64,000 bases of DNA from Knoellia sp. p5-6-4 (GCF_029222705.1 NZ_JARGZF010000002.1:1-64000), one strand, 5' to 3'; shown: positions 34,283 to 43,354, numbered from the stretch's first letter. Numbers and translations: made by a program. The notes: generated by a model not told the origin, from the letters alone.

Positions 34283-35371
34283 CTAGGGCGCGTGCTCCTC
34301 GAGGCGGCTCTCGAACAGGGTCCGCACCGCGGCATCGCTGCGCACGAGGTCGAGGGCGTATGCCGCGTGCCCGGGCACGTACCCGTTGCCGACGAGCATG
34401 CGCACGTCTGCCGCGACGCCCTCGGCGCCGAGGGCGGCCGCCGCGAAGTTGGTCGCCATCGAGAAGAAGATGATCGTGCCGCCCTGCGCGGTGGAGAGGA
34501 TGGCCGGCTGCTCGCAGCCGGGCACGTCGACGCACACCACGGTGATGTCGGCGGGGCCGCCCGCACCCGCGACCGCCTCGGACAGCCCGAGCGGGCTGCG
34601 GGCGTCGGCGACGACGACGGCGTCCGCGAGCCCGGTGCCGTCGAGCAGGGCGGCCTCGCGATCGTTGGGGACGACTGCGATCCGTCGCCCCGCCCCGCTG
34701 GCGCCCGCGGCGGCGAGCGAGAGCGAGCCGGACTTGCCGGCCCCGCCCAGCACGCAGACCGAGGGCGCTGCCGCACCGGCGCGGGCGGCATACTCCCCCA
34801 CCACCCGGGCCACCAGGGCAGGGGCGCCGCACACGTCCATGACCATCAGCGCCAACTCGGGCGAGAGGTCGTCGGGCAGCACGGCCGCGATGGAGCGGCC
34901 GAACAGGATGGCGTGCCCGTCTGCGGGGACCCGCTCGGAACGCCCGTCCCACCGGGCCAGGCCGTCGGTGACCACCAGCGGGGTCAGGGACAGCGACACC
35001 AGTGTGGCCACGTGGTCGCCGACGTGCAGGCCCAGCGGACTCTCCGGTCCGACCTCCTCCACGGTGCCGATGAGCATCCCGCCGGAACCGGTCACCGGGT
35101 TCTGCATCTTGCCTCGCTCGGCGACGATGTCGAGCACCTCCCGGCGCAGCGCCTCGCCGTCGAGGACCCCGTCGCCGGTCGTGTGCTTCTCGGCGAGCTG
35201 TCGGTAGGAGGCGGCGTCGAGGTTCAGGGTCTCGACCCGCACCCGCACCTCGTCGGGCCACAGCTCGGGGCGCGGGTCGAGGCGCCGGGCGGCCTGGGGC
35301 AGGGACGCCCCAGCCGGCTCGAGCACACGGTGCAGGCCCACGGGCGAGGACTCGGACTGCGGCAGAGGCAC
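34283..35371 (-). CDS. kdd: L-erythro-3,5-diaminohexanoate dehydrogenase
   Basis: Oxidoreductase of 362 residues that converts 3,5-diaminohexanoate to 5-amino-3-ketohexanoate with NAD, the step after lysine 5,6-aminomutase. The start region PVGLHRVLEPAGASLPQAARRLD matches the Kdd family, and the nucleotide fold carries CVLGGAGKSGSLSL and VVCVDVPGCEQPAI. The GTG at 35371 follows GAGGGAG by five bases; the longer frame to 35464 would overlap the kamA start. It is divergent from kamA. Kce, the next enzyme, is not in the window. Confidence 0.92.
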   Translation of the reverse strand: MPLPQSESSPVGLHRVLEPAGASLPQAARRLDPRPELWPDEVRVRVETLNLDAASYRQLAEKHTTGDGVLDGEALRREVLDIVAERGKMQNPVTGSGGMLIGTVEEVGPESPLGLHVGDHVATLVSLSLTPLVVTDGLARWDGRSERVPADGHAILFGRSIAAVLPDDLSPELALMVMDVCGAPALVARVVGEYAARAGAAAPSVCVLGGAGKSGSLSLAAAGASGAGRRIAVVPNDREAALLDGTGLADAVVVADARSPLGLSEAVAGAGGPADITVVCVDVPGCEQPAILSTAQGGTIIFFSMATNFAAAALGAEGVAADVRMLVGNGYVPGHAAYALDLVRSDAAVRTLFESRLEEHAP

Positions 35372-35456
35372 AGGATCTCCCTCGATAGACGACACGAACC
35401 GGAAATCCTCCGGCTCGATGCGGTAAACAACGGACGCATTGCGTATCCTGCCACCT
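35372..35456. promoter_or_regulatory. kdd-kamA divergent control region
   Basis: For kamA, TATCCT (35444-35449) lies seven bases before the ATG, a leaderless start. A perfect dyad CCGGA-AATCC-TCCGG is at 35399-35413. It shares CCGGAA and ATC with the palindrome upstream of kamD, hinting that one regulator controls the whole lysine set. An Lrp/AsnC-type gene at 38122-38544 is a candidate. Confidence 0.45.
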
Positions 35457-36917
35457 ATGAGCACGCAGATCGAGCAGCCCTACATCTACCGCCGCCACGA
35501 GTTGGCCGAGCCGGACTGGACGCGGTTCCCCGGATGGCGCGAGGTCACCGCGCAGGACTGGGCCAGCGCCCAGTGGCAGCGCGCCCACTGCGTCAAGAAC
35601 GTCAAGCAGCTCCGCGAGCTCATGGGCGACCTGCTCACCGAGTCGTTCTACGCCGACCTCGAGCGCGACCAGGCCGAGCGGGCGACGATGTCGATGCTGG
35701 TGCCGCCGCAGATGATGAACACCATGGTCAGCGAGGTGACCTGGTCCGACGGCACCATGCCCTCGGCGGGGGTCGAGTTCACCCGGGCCTTCTACGCCGA
35801 CCCAGTGCGCCGCTACATGCTGCCCGTCTTCTCCGACCGGCGCACCGACTGGCCGTCGCACCCGCACGCCACCCGGGACAGCCTGCACGAGCACGACATG
35901 TGGGTGGCCGAGGGCCTGACCCACCGCTACCCCACCAAGGTCCTGGCCGAGATGCTGCCGACCTGCCCGCAGTACTGCGGCCACTGCACCCGGATGGACC
36001 TCGTCGGCAACTCCACCCCACAGGTCGCCAAGCTCAAGCTCGCCGGCAAGCCGGTGGACCGGTATGCCGCGATGCTGGCCTACCTCTCCTCCACCCCCTC
36101 GGTGCGCGACGTCGTGGTCTCCGGCGGCGACGTGGCCAACATGCCGTGGAAGAACCTTGAGGGCTTCCTCGACAAGCTGCTCGAGATCGACAACATCCGC
36201 GACATCCGCCTGGCCACCAAGGCCCTCATGGGGCTGCCCCAGCACTGGCTGCAGGACGACGTCGTCGAGGGTGTCGGCCGGGTGGCACGCAAGGCGCGCG
36301 AGCGCGGGGTCTCGCTGGCGATCCACACCCACGTCAACGCGGCGCAGTCCGTCACCCCGTCCGTGGCCCAGGCCGCCAAGGCGATGCTCGAGGCAGGGGT
36401 GCGGGACGTGCGCAACCAGGGTGTGCTCATGCGCGGGGTCAACGACACCACCGAGCAGCTGCTCGACCTCTGCTTCGCCCTCCAGGACGAGGCGATGGTG
36501 ACGCCGTACTACTTCTACATGTGCGACATGATCCCGTTCAGCGAGCACTGGCGGCTCTCGCTCGCCGAGGCGCAGCACCTGCAGCACGCGATGATGGGCT
36601 ACCTGCCCGGCTTCGCCACGCCGCGGATCGTGTGCGACGTGCCCTTCGTCGGCAAGCGGTGGGTCCACCAGGTCGAGTCCTACGACACCGAGCGCGGGAT
36701 GTCGTTCTGGCGCAAGAACTACCGCACGTCCATCGAGGCCGCCGACACCGACGCCCTCTCGCGCGACTACGTCTACTACGACCCGATCTACACGCTCCCC
36801 GAGAGCGGCCAGCGGTGGTGGCGGGAGCAGGGCGACCACGCGGCCGCCCACGAGCTCGCCGTGGAGCGGGCCCAGGCCAGCAGGGAGGCAGCCGAGCGCG
36901 ACGCCGCGCTGGTCTGA
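35457..36917 (+). CDS. kamA: L-lysine 2,3-aminomutase (radical SAM)
   Basis: Radical-SAM/PLP enzyme of 486 residues that makes beta-lysine from lysine. The iron-sulfur cysteines are C170, C174 and C177 (TCPQYCGHCTRMD), and SIHTHVN-type strands appear as LAIHTHVNA. YMCDMIPFSEHWRLSLAEAQHLQHAM is the conserved C-terminal block near the PLP lysine. The N-terminus (YIYRRHELAEPDWTRFPGW) is that of the large KamA class. A strong terminator follows. With kdd, kamD and kamE it can carry lysine to 5-amino-3-ketohexanoate. Confidence 0.93.
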   Translation: MSTQIEQPYIYRRHELAEPDWTRFPGWREVTAQDWASAQWQRAHCVKNVKQLRELMGDLLTESFYADLERDQAERATMSMLVPPQMMNTMVSEVTWSDGTMPSAGVEFTRAFYADPVRRYMLPVFSDRRTDWPSHPHATRDSLHEHDMWVAEGLTHRYPTKVLAEMLPTCPQYCGHCTRMDLVGNSTPQVAKLKLAGKPVDRYAAMLAYLSSTPSVRDVVVSGGDVANMPWKNLEGFLDKLLEIDNIRDIRLATKALMGLPQHWLQDDVVEGVGRVARKARERGVSLAIHTHVNAAQSVTPSVAQAAKAMLEAGVRDVRNQGVLMRGVNDTTEQLLDLCFALQDEAMVTPYYFYMCDMIPFSEHWRLSLAEAQHLQHAMMGYLPGFATPRIVCDVPFVGKRWVHQVESYDTERGMSFWRKNYRTSIEAADTDALSRDYVYYDPIYTLPESGQRWWREQGDHAAAHELAVERAQASREAAERDAALV

Positions 36918-36929
36918 CGGAGCGCCCCG

Positions 36930-36965
36930 CGAACGCGCCACACCCTTGCAGGTGTGGCGCGTTCG
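36930..36965. terminator. Perfect 15-bp hairpin after kamA
   Basis: CGAACGCGCCACACC and GGTGTGGCGCGTTCG pair fully around CTTGCA. It starts 13 bases after the kamA stop and ends 38 bases before the bioY promoter box. Confidence 0.88.
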
Positions 36966-37015
36966 TCATGAGACACCGGTATGCCGCGGTGGGCCGGGTT
37001 CGCTAGGTTGCTCCC

Positions 37016-37600
37016 GTGACTGCCATCGCTCTCCCCCGCAAGCGCGTGCTCGCCGACGTCATCCCCGGCGGCCTCGCCCGTGACGCCCTCCTCGTCGCCA
37101 GCGGTGCGGCCTTCGTCGGCCTGCTGGCACAGTTCAGCATCCCGCTGCCGGGCACGCCCGTGCCCCTGACCCTGGGCACCTTCGCCGTCCTGTTGACCGG
37201 TGCCGCGCTCGGTCCCGTGCGCGGCCTGCTCAGCATCGGTATCTACATGGCCGCCGGCATGGCCGGGGTGCCCTGGTTCGCCGGTCAGACCAGCGGCTGG
37301 GGCTTCCCGTCGTTCGGCTACATCGTCGGCTTCGTGGTCGCCGGCGCCCTCGTCGGCTGGCTCGCCTCCCGTGGCGGCGACCGCACGCCGCTGCGGACGG
37401 CCGGCACCATGGTGCTCGGCAACGTCGTCATCTACGCGTTCGGCCTGCCCTACCTCATGGCGGCCACCGGGATGGACCTGCCGGCCGGCCTCGCTGCCGG
37501 TGTGACGCCCTTCCTCGTCGGTGACGGCATCAAGATCCTCCTCGCCGCCGGACTGCTGCCCGGCGCGTGGAAGGTCGTCCAGCACGTCGAGTCCCGCTGA
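37016..37600 (+). CDS. bioY: BioY, biotin-specific S component of an ECF transporter
   Basis: Membrane protein of 194 residues with about six hydrophobic segments: VASGAAFVGLLAQFSIPLPGTPVPLTLGTFAVLLTGAALG split by the family motif GTPVPLTLGT, then GIYMAAGMAGVPWF. BioY binds biotin in the membrane and can work with shared or dedicated energising subunits; no bioM or bioN gene is adjacent. The GTG at 37016 has TAGGTT six bases upstream. Its promoter is 38 bp after the kamA terminator. Confidence 0.92.
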   Translation: MTAIALPRKRVLADVIPGGLARDALLVASGAAFVGLLAQFSIPLPGTPVPLTLGTFAVLLTGAALGPVRGLLSIGIYMAAGMAGVPWFAGQTSGWGFPSFGYIVGFVVAGALVGWLASRGGDRTPLRTAGTMVLGNVVIYAFGLPYLMAATGMDLPAGLAAGVTPFLVGDGIKILLAAGLLPGAWKVVQHVESR

Positions 37601-37629
37601 ACCCCGGCTGACCCAACGGCACACCGTCC

Positions 37630-38121
37630 ATGGCCCGTCGCAAGGAGGCGTCGGCAGGAACCCCTGCCACCACGGCGCTGACCCGCGCCGGCGTCGACTT
37701 CAGCGTCCACCCCTACGAGCACGACCCCGCTGCACCCTCCTACGGGCTCGAGGCCGCCACGGCCCTCGGTGTCCCGGCCGAGCAGGTCTTCAAGACCCTG
37801 CTCGTCGAGGGCGAGCGGGGTCTTGCCGTCGGCGTCGTGCCGGTCAGCTCATCGCTCGACCTCAAGGCTGTCGCCGTCGCGCTGGGCGTGAAGAAGGTGG
37901 CGATGGCCAGGCCCGAGGACGCCGAGCGGGCCACCGGCTACGTCGTGGGCGGCATCTCGCCCGTCGGGCAGAGGCGCTCGCTGCAGACGGTCGTCGACGA
38001 GTCGGCGCTGGGGCTCGAGCGCGTCTACGTCAGCGGCGGACGCCGCGGACTGGACCTCTCACTCTCCCCCGCCGACCTGCTGCGGGTGACCGGCGCGGTC
38101 ACGGCCGTGATCTCCCGCTAG
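37630..38121 (+). CDS. ybaK: YbaK/EbsC family Cys-tRNA(Pro) deacylase
   Basis: Protein of 163 residues of the YbaK class that hydrolyses Cys-tRNA(Pro) made by mistake. Marks are TALTRAGVDFSVHPYEHD, EQVFKTLLVEG, DLKAVAVALGVKKV and GYVVGGISPVGQRRSLQTVVDES. It lies 29 bp after bioY on the same strand and its stop codon directly abuts the stop of the Lrp gene, leaving no gap for a terminator. Confidence 0.92.
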   Translation: MARRKEASAGTPATTALTRAGVDFSVHPYEHDPAAPSYGLEAATALGVPAEQVFKTLLVEGERGLAVGVVPVSSSLDLKAVAVALGVKKVAMARPEDAERATGYVVGGISPVGQRRSLQTVVDESALGLERVYVSGGRRGLDLSLSPADLLRVTGAVTAVISR

Positions 38122-38544
38122 CTACTCCCAGGGCGTCGAGAGCACCACCGTCGTGCGGGTCGCCACGTTGGCGGTGGCCCGCACCCGGGCGAGCAACTCC
38201 TCGAGGTCGGCCGGCGTACGCACACGCGCCTTGAGGATGTAGTTCTCGTCGCCGGCCACCGAGTGGCACGCCTCGAGCTCCTGCAGGTCGCGCAGGCGGT
38301 CCGGGATGTCGTCCGGGGCCGACGGGTCGAGCGGCGTGATCGAGATGAACGCGGTCAGCGGGAGGTCGAGCGCGGTGTGGTCGACGACGGCCTCGTAGCC
38401 CTTGATCACGCCCCGCTCCTCGAGGCGCCGGACCCGCTGGTGGACCGCGGACGTCGACATCCCCATCGCCTTGCCGAGGTCGGTGTAGCTCATCCGCCCG
38501 TCCTGGCGGAGGAGCTCGACGATGCGGCGGTCCTGGTCTTCCAC
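38122..38544 (-). CDS. Lrp/AsnC family transcriptional regulator
   Basis: Protein of 140 residues: N-terminal helix-turn-helix (IVELLRQDGRMSYTDLGKAMGMSTSAVHQRVRRLEERGVI) in the usual place, then the RAM sensor domain (AFISITPLDPS ... VAGDENYILKARVRTPADLEELL) that binds amino acids. The GTG at 38544 has TAGGGT six bases upstream (leaderless). Lrp-type regulators often control amino-acid breakdown, so the nearby lysine genes are possible targets; this is inference. It is divergent from the exonuclease gene. Confidence 0.92.
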   Translation of the reverse strand: MEDQDRRIVELLRQDGRMSYTDLGKAMGMSTSAVHQRVRRLEERGVIKGYEAVVDHTALDLPLTAFISITPLDPSAPDDIPDRLRDLQELEACHSVAGDENYILKARVRTPADLEELLARVRATANVATRTTVVLSTPWE

Positions 38545-38592
38545 GCTGCCACCCTACTGAGGCGCGCCGCCCCGGGGTGGGAGCATGGGCCC

Positions 38593-39522
38593 ATGACCGA
38601 CGGCCGCCTGATGCTCTTGGATTCCGCCAGCCTGTACTTCCGCGCCTTCTTCGGCGTGCCGGACCAGCGCAGGGACAAGGCTGGGCCCCCGACCAACGCC
38701 GTGCGCGGGTTCCTCGACATGGTCGCGTCCCTCGTCACCACCTACCAGCCGACGCACCTCGTCGCGTGCTGGGACAACGACTGGCGGCCGAAGTTCCGCG
38801 TCGACGCCATCCCCACGTACAAGGCGCACCGGCTCGCGGACGGCTCTCTCGAGGAGGAGCAGGTCCCGGAGGACCTCTCGCCGCAGGTGCCGGTGATCCG
38901 CGACGCGCTGCAGGCCGTCGGCATCGCGCGGGTCGGTGCGGACGGCTACGAGGCCGACGACGTGATCGGCACCCTCGTCCACCGCCACCGCGGGGGCATG
39001 CCCGTCGACGTCGTCACCGGCGACCGCGACCTCTTCCAGCTCGTCGACGACGCCCACGGCGTGCGGGTCGTCTACACGGCGCGCGGCGGGGTGCGCGACC
39101 CCGACCTCGTCGACGAGGCGTTCCTGGCGGCGAAGTATGCCGTGGCCTCCGGGAGCGCCTACGCCGACATGGCCGCCCTCCGCGGCGACACCAGCGACGG
39201 CCTGCCGGGAGTCGCCGGCATCGGCGAGAAGACGGCGGCCATGCTGATCGAGCGCTACGGCGACCTCGCCGCCCTCCGCGCGGCCGTGGAGGGCGGCGAC
39301 CCCGCGATCAAGGGCGCCCAGCGGGCCCGGCTCGAGGCAGCGCTGCCGTACCTTGAGGTGGCCCCCCTCGTCGTCAGGGTCGCCCACGACGCGCCCGTGC
39401 CCGAGCACGACGGCGCCCTGCCGACCCAGGTCGGCGACCCGGACCTCCTGGGACGGCTCGCCGAGGACTACGGCCTGACCAGCTCGTTCACGCGCGTGCT
39501 GACCGCGCTCGACATCATCTGA
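38593..39522 (+). CDS. 5'-3' exonuclease (PolA-like 5' nuclease domain)
   Basis: Protein of 309 residues with the flap-nuclease fold of the DNA polymerase I N-domain: LLDSASLYFRAFFGVP, YEADDVIGTLVHR, VTGDRDLFQLVDD and the helix-hairpin-helix DTSDGLPGVAGIGEKTAAMLIERYG. Acidic metal ligands are present in each. It is a stand-alone nuclease, as in mycobacterial Rv2090. The ATG at 38593 is used; the longer frame upstream reads through the Lrp gene. It converges on helY. Confidence 0.92.
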   Translation: MTDGRLMLLDSASLYFRAFFGVPDQRRDKAGPPTNAVRGFLDMVASLVTTYQPTHLVACWDNDWRPKFRVDAIPTYKAHRLADGSLEEEQVPEDLSPQVPVIRDALQAVGIARVGADGYEADDVIGTLVHRHRGGMPVDVVTGDRDLFQLVDDAHGVRVVYTARGGVRDPDLVDEAFLAAKYAVASGSAYADMAALRGDTSDGLPGVAGIGEKTAAMLIERYGDLAALRAAVEGGDPAIKGAQRARLEAALPYLEVAPLVVRVAHDAPVPEHDGALPTQVGDPDLLGRLAEDYGLTSSFTRVLTALDII

Positions 39523-39549
39523 GGCCTGCGCCAGCCCGAGGGCGCGCCC

Positions 39550-42408
39550 TCAGTCGAGGCGGTCGGCAGCCACCACGCCGCGCATGACCGCGTCGGTCGC
39601 CTTGCGGGCGGTGGCGCGCAGCGCAGGCTCCGGCGCGGCGTCACCGATCTGGTCGAGCAGGTCGACAACCTGCTTGCACCGCCGCACGAAGTCACCTGCA
39701 GCCATGTCCTGTCCGCGCAGCACGGCCTCGAGGCGCTGGCCACTGGCCCAGCGGTGCATCATCCACGCCATCCCTGCGTCGGGGTCGCCGGTCAGCGGGA
39801 GCCCGAGGTCCCTCTCCCGGTCCTCGAGGTCGCCCCACAGCCGCACCATCGCCCCGACGGCCTCGGCGACGGCGTCGGTGGGGAGCACCGGGTTCGGGTC
39901 GACCTCGTCGCGGCGCGGCTCGTGCACCAGCGTGGAGACCACGGCGGCCAGCTCAGCCGGGTCGAGCCGCTTCCACAGGCCGAGCCGCAGGCACTCCGCC
40001 GCCAGCAGGTCCTTCTCCGTGTACAGCCGGCGCAGGTGCTCGCCCTGCGGGGTGACGCTGTCCCCCTGGGGGGACAGGTAGCCCATCTCCGAGAGCAGCG
40101 TGCAGATGCGGTCGAACGTCTTGGCCACCGAGTTGGTGCGGCCCTCGACCTTGCGCTGCAGACCGACGGTCTCCCGCTTGAGCCGCCACCAGCGCTCCGC
40201 CCAGCGGGCGTGCTCCTCCCGGTCGGGGCACTGGTGGCACGGGTGCGCCTTCATCCGGCGTCGCAGCTCGGCGACGCGGCCCTCGTCCCCCTCCGCGGCC
40301 TCGCGGGCCTGCTTGCGGGGCGGCGGCTCGTGGGGCACAGCGATCCGCAGCGTCGTCGCCAGGTCGCGCCGCGCCTTGGGGCTCTTCGCGTTGAAGTGCG
40401 AGGGCACCTTCACCCGGGTGAGCGCCTCGACCGGCACCGGCACGTCGACGAGGGTGAGCTTGCGGATCTGCTTGTCCTCGGTGAGCACCGTGGGCGACGC
40501 CGGCTCGCCCCGGTAGGACCGGCTGGGCTGCACCACCACGGCGTACCCGGCACGGCGGCCCGCGGGGATGCGGATGACGTCGCCGATCCGCAGGGCCTCC
40601 AGGCTCAGGGCTGCCTCGGCGCGCTTGCTCGCGGCGCGGGCCTTGGCCCCCTCCTTCTCGACCTGCCTGATCTGGTTGCGCAGCGCGGCATACTCGCTGA
40701 AGTCGCCGAGGTGGCACCCCATGGCCTCGGCGTAACCCTCCAGCCCCTCCTCGTTGCGCCGCACGGCTCGCGCGAGGCCCACCACGGCGCGGTCGGCCTG
40801 GAACTGCGCGAACGACGTCTCGAGGATCTCGCGGGCCACCTCCCGGCCGACCTGCGCGACGAGGTTGACCGCCATGTTGTAGGTGGGCCGGAAGCTGGAG
40901 CGCAGTGGGTAGGTGCGCGTCGAGGCAAGGCCGGCGAGGGCCAGCACGTCCATCCCGCGGTTCCACAGCACGACGGCGTGGCCCTCGACGTCGATGCCCC
41001 GCCTGCCGGCGCGTCCGGTGAGCTGGGTGTACTCGGCCGGCGTCACGTCGGCGTGCGTCTCGCCGTTGAACTTCACGAGCTTCTCGAGCACCACGGTGCG
41101 CGCGGGCATGTTGATGCCGAGCGCCAGGGTCTCGGTGGCGAAGACGGCCTTGATCCGCCCGGCGGTGAACAGCTCCTCGACGACCTCGCGGAAGGTCGGC
41201 AGCATGCCGGCGTGGTGCGCCGCGAAGCCCCGCGTCAGCCCCTCGACGAAGTCCCAGTAGCCCAGCACGGCCAGGTCCTCGTCGAGCAGGCCCTGCACGC
41301 GCTCCTCGACCAGGCGCCGGATCCGCTCCCCCTCCTTCTCGGGAATCAGGCGCATCCCGTCGAGCAGCAGCTGGCGCACTGCGGCGTCGCAGCCGACCCG
41401 GCTGAAGATGAAGGTGATGGCGGGCAGCAGGCCCTCGCGGTCGAGCCGGGCCACGACCTCGGCACGGGTGGCCCCGCCACCGGGCCGCCCGCCGCCACGG
41501 GGTCCTCCCCCGGCGGGCACGGCTCCCCTGGCCATCCCGCGGCCGCCGGGACCACCGCCGGGACCCCGGGGCGCCCGCCCCCGCGACCCGCCGGACCGCC
41601 CGCGGCCTCCGCCTGCGCCACCGAACCCCCGGTCGTCGAACCGTCCCCGCTGCTCGACGTGGCGCACGGCCGCCAGCAGGTCCGGGTTGACGCGGGTCGC
41701 GTCCAGGGAGGCGGTGGGCGCCGACGTCTCGTCGACGAAGAGGTCGTGCATGGTCTGCCCGATCATGACGTGCTGCCACAGCGGCACCGGCCGGTGCTCG
41801 GACACGATCACCTCGTGGTTGCCGCGCACCTCCGCCAGCCAGTCGCCGAACTCCTCGGCGTTGCTGACGGTGGCCGACAGCGAGACCACCTGGACGTCCT
41901 CGGGCAGGTGGATGATGACCTCCTCCCAGACGGCGCCGCGGAAGCGGTCGGCGAGGTAGTGCACCTCGTCCATGACCACGAAGCCGAGGCCGCGCAGGGT
42001 CGCGGACCCGGCATACATCATGTTGCGCAGCACCTCGGTGGTCATGACGACCACGGGAGCCTCGCCGTTGACCGAGGAGTCGCCCGTCAGCAGGCCGACC
42101 TTGGCGGCTCCGTGGACGCGCACGAGGTCGTTGTACTTCTGGTTCGACAGCGCCTTGATGGGCGTCGTGTAGAACGCCTTGCGCCCGGTGGCCAGCGCCA
42201 GGTGCACCGCGAACTCGCCGACGATCGTCTTGCCGGCGCCGGTGGGGGCGGCGACGAGCACGCCCCTGCCCTCCTCCACCGCCTCGCAGGCCTTCAGCTG
42301 GAAGTCGTCGAGGGGGAAGTCGAGGCCGGAGAGGAAGGCACCGAGGTGGCTGCGCTCCCGCTGGCCCCGCCTCGCTGCGGCGGCGTAGCGCTCGGCAGGG
42401 GTGGACAT
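39550..42408 (-). CDS. helY: HelY/SKI2-like DEAD/DEAH-box helicase with an RGG-rich insert
   Basis: Helicase of 952 residues. APTGAGKT (Walker A) is at 53-60, DEVH (Walker B) at 146-149 and SAT at 177-179. The second RecA domain follows a Gly/Arg-rich stretch at 252-312 that is not part of the usual core. QLTGRAGRRGIDVEG is the motif VI. The C-terminal part is the SKI2/Mtr4-like helical region. HelY is expected to act in RNA or DNA unwinding. TAGCCT is six bases before the ATG at 42408. In mycobacteria the helY gene also follows tatA-tatC, as here. Confidence 0.92.
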   Translation of the reverse strand: MSTPAERYAAAARRGQRERSHLGAFLSGLDFPLDDFQLKACEAVEEGRGVLVAAPTGAGKTIVGEFAVHLALATGRKAFYTTPIKALSNQKYNDLVRVHGAAKVGLLTGDSSVNGEAPVVVMTTEVLRNMMYAGSATLRGLGFVVMDEVHYLADRFRGAVWEEVIIHLPEDVQVVSLSATVSNAEEFGDWLAEVRGNHEVIVSEHRPVPLWQHVMIGQTMHDLFVDETSAPTASLDATRVNPDLLAAVRHVEQRGRFDDRGFGGAGGGRGRSGGSRGRAPRGPGGGPGGRGMARGAVPAGGGPRGGGRPGGGATRAEVVARLDREGLLPAITFIFSRVGCDAAVRQLLLDGMRLIPEKEGERIRRLVEERVQGLLDEDLAVLGYWDFVEGLTRGFAAHHAGMLPTFREVVEELFTAGRIKAVFATETLALGINMPARTVVLEKLVKFNGETHADVTPAEYTQLTGRAGRRGIDVEGHAVVLWNRGMDVLALAGLASTRTYPLRSSFRPTYNMAVNLVAQVGREVAREILETSFAQFQADRAVVGLARAVRRNEEGLEGYAEAMGCHLGDFSEYAALRNQIRQVEKEGAKARAASKRAEAALSLEALRIGDVIRIPAGRRAGYAVVVQPSRSYRGEPASPTVLTEDKQIRKLTLVDVPVPVEALTRVKVPSHFNAKSPKARRDLATTLRIAVPHEPPPRKQAREAAEGDEGRVAELRRRMKAHPCHQCPDREEHARWAERWWRLKRETVGLQRKVEGRTNSVAKTFDRICTLLSEMGYLSPQGDSVTPQGEHLRRLYTEKDLLAAECLRLGLWKRLDPAELAAVVSTLVHEPRRDEVDPNPVLPTDAVAEAVGAMVRLWGDLEDRERDLGLPLTGDPDAGMAWMMHRWASGQRLEAVLRGQDMAAGDFVRRCKQVVDLLDQIGDAAPEPALRATARKATDAVMRGVVAADRLD

Positions 42409-42437
42409 GCCGTCAGGCTATGCCAGCGCCGGTCCCC

Positions 42438-43343
42438 TCACCCACGCGCCACGGCCGGCACCATGACCGTGAGCGCCGCGGGCACGACCTCCAGGGTCAA
42501 CGGCAGCGGGGCGAACCGCTCCCCGTCCGCGTAGGCCATGATCCCCTCGGCCTCGAGGGTGACCTCGCGGCCACGCAGCACCTCCACGGCCGGGTGCCGG
42601 ACGTGCGTGCCCTTGAAGACGGTCGGGAACACCTTGAGGAACTCGAGGGTGCTGATGTCGTGGAGCACCATGACGTCGAGGAGTCCGTCGTCGAAGGAGG
42701 CGTCCGGGCAGACCCGCATGCCGCCCCCGTAGGAGGGCCCGTTCCCGACGGTCACCAGCATCGCGGCGGTCTCGTGGCGCACCCCGTCGACGGTCACGGC
42801 ATACGGTATCGCCCGGAAGCCGGGCAGCTCGCGGGCAATGGCCAGGTTGTAGCGCATCCGGCCCTTGGGCCACGGCCACGTGTTGGCGCGCTCGTTGACC
42901 AGCGAGTCGAAGCCGGCGCCGAGCACGCCGGCGTACCACCGCACGTCGCCGCGCGAGTCGACGTGGCGCACCACGTCGATCTGGCGCGGTATGCCGGTGC
43001 CGACGACGTCGGTCGCGGTGATGGGGTCGTGCACGGGCAGCCCCAGCCCCCGCGCGACGTCGTTGCCGGTGCCGGCCGCGATGATGGCCAGCGGCGTCTT
43101 GGTGTCGGCGCACAGGTTGACGCCGAGGTGGACCATGCCGTCGCCCCCCACGACAGCCAGCACGTCGATGCCCTGGGCGATGGCGCCGATGGCCCGGTCG
43201 CGGGCCGCCGCCGCCGTCTCGTCGGAGAGGTCGAGCACCTCGTGGCCCCGGGCCCGCAGGCGGTGGGCCACCTCGAGGCCGAGGGTTCCCCCACGGTTCT
43301 TGCCCGAGGTGGGGTTGACCACCAGGCCGATGCGCTTGCCCAC
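42438..43343 (-). CDS. Diacylglycerol kinase family lipid kinase
   Basis: Protein of 301 residues of the DAGK/sphingosine-kinase family. RIGLVVNPTSGKNRG, VVGGDGMVHLGVN (nucleotide loop GGDG) and AAGTGNDVARGLGLP are the family blocks. Actinobacterial members use ATP to phosphorylate diacylglycerol or related lipids. The GTG at 43343 is preceded by TAGCGT at eight bases. It lies 11 bp after tatC on the same strand. One codon is the rare ATA, forced by the octamer at 42989. Confidence 0.9.
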   Translation of the reverse strand: MGKRIGLVVNPTSGKNRGGTLGLEVAHRLRARGHEVLDLSDETAAAARDRAIGAIAQGIDVLAVVGGDGMVHLGVNLCADTKTPLAIIAAGTGNDVARGLGLPVHDPITATDVVGTGIPRQIDVVRHVDSRGDVRWYAGVLGAGFDSLVNERANTWPWPKGRMRYNLAIARELPGFRAIPYAVTVDGVRHETAAMLVTVGNGPSYGGGMRVCPDASFDDGLLDVMVLHDISTLEFLKVFPTVFKGTHVRHPAVEVLRGREVTLEAEGIMAYADGERFAPLPLTLEVVPAALTVMVPAVARG

Positions 43344-43354
43344 GGACGCGAACG

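Noticed and set aside
33831-36941. 1036-residue minus-strand frame spanning the sigma-like, kdd and kamA genes
   Set aside because: High GC frame artefact: low complexity, and it runs antisense to kamA and the repeat tail while ignoring kdd's frame.
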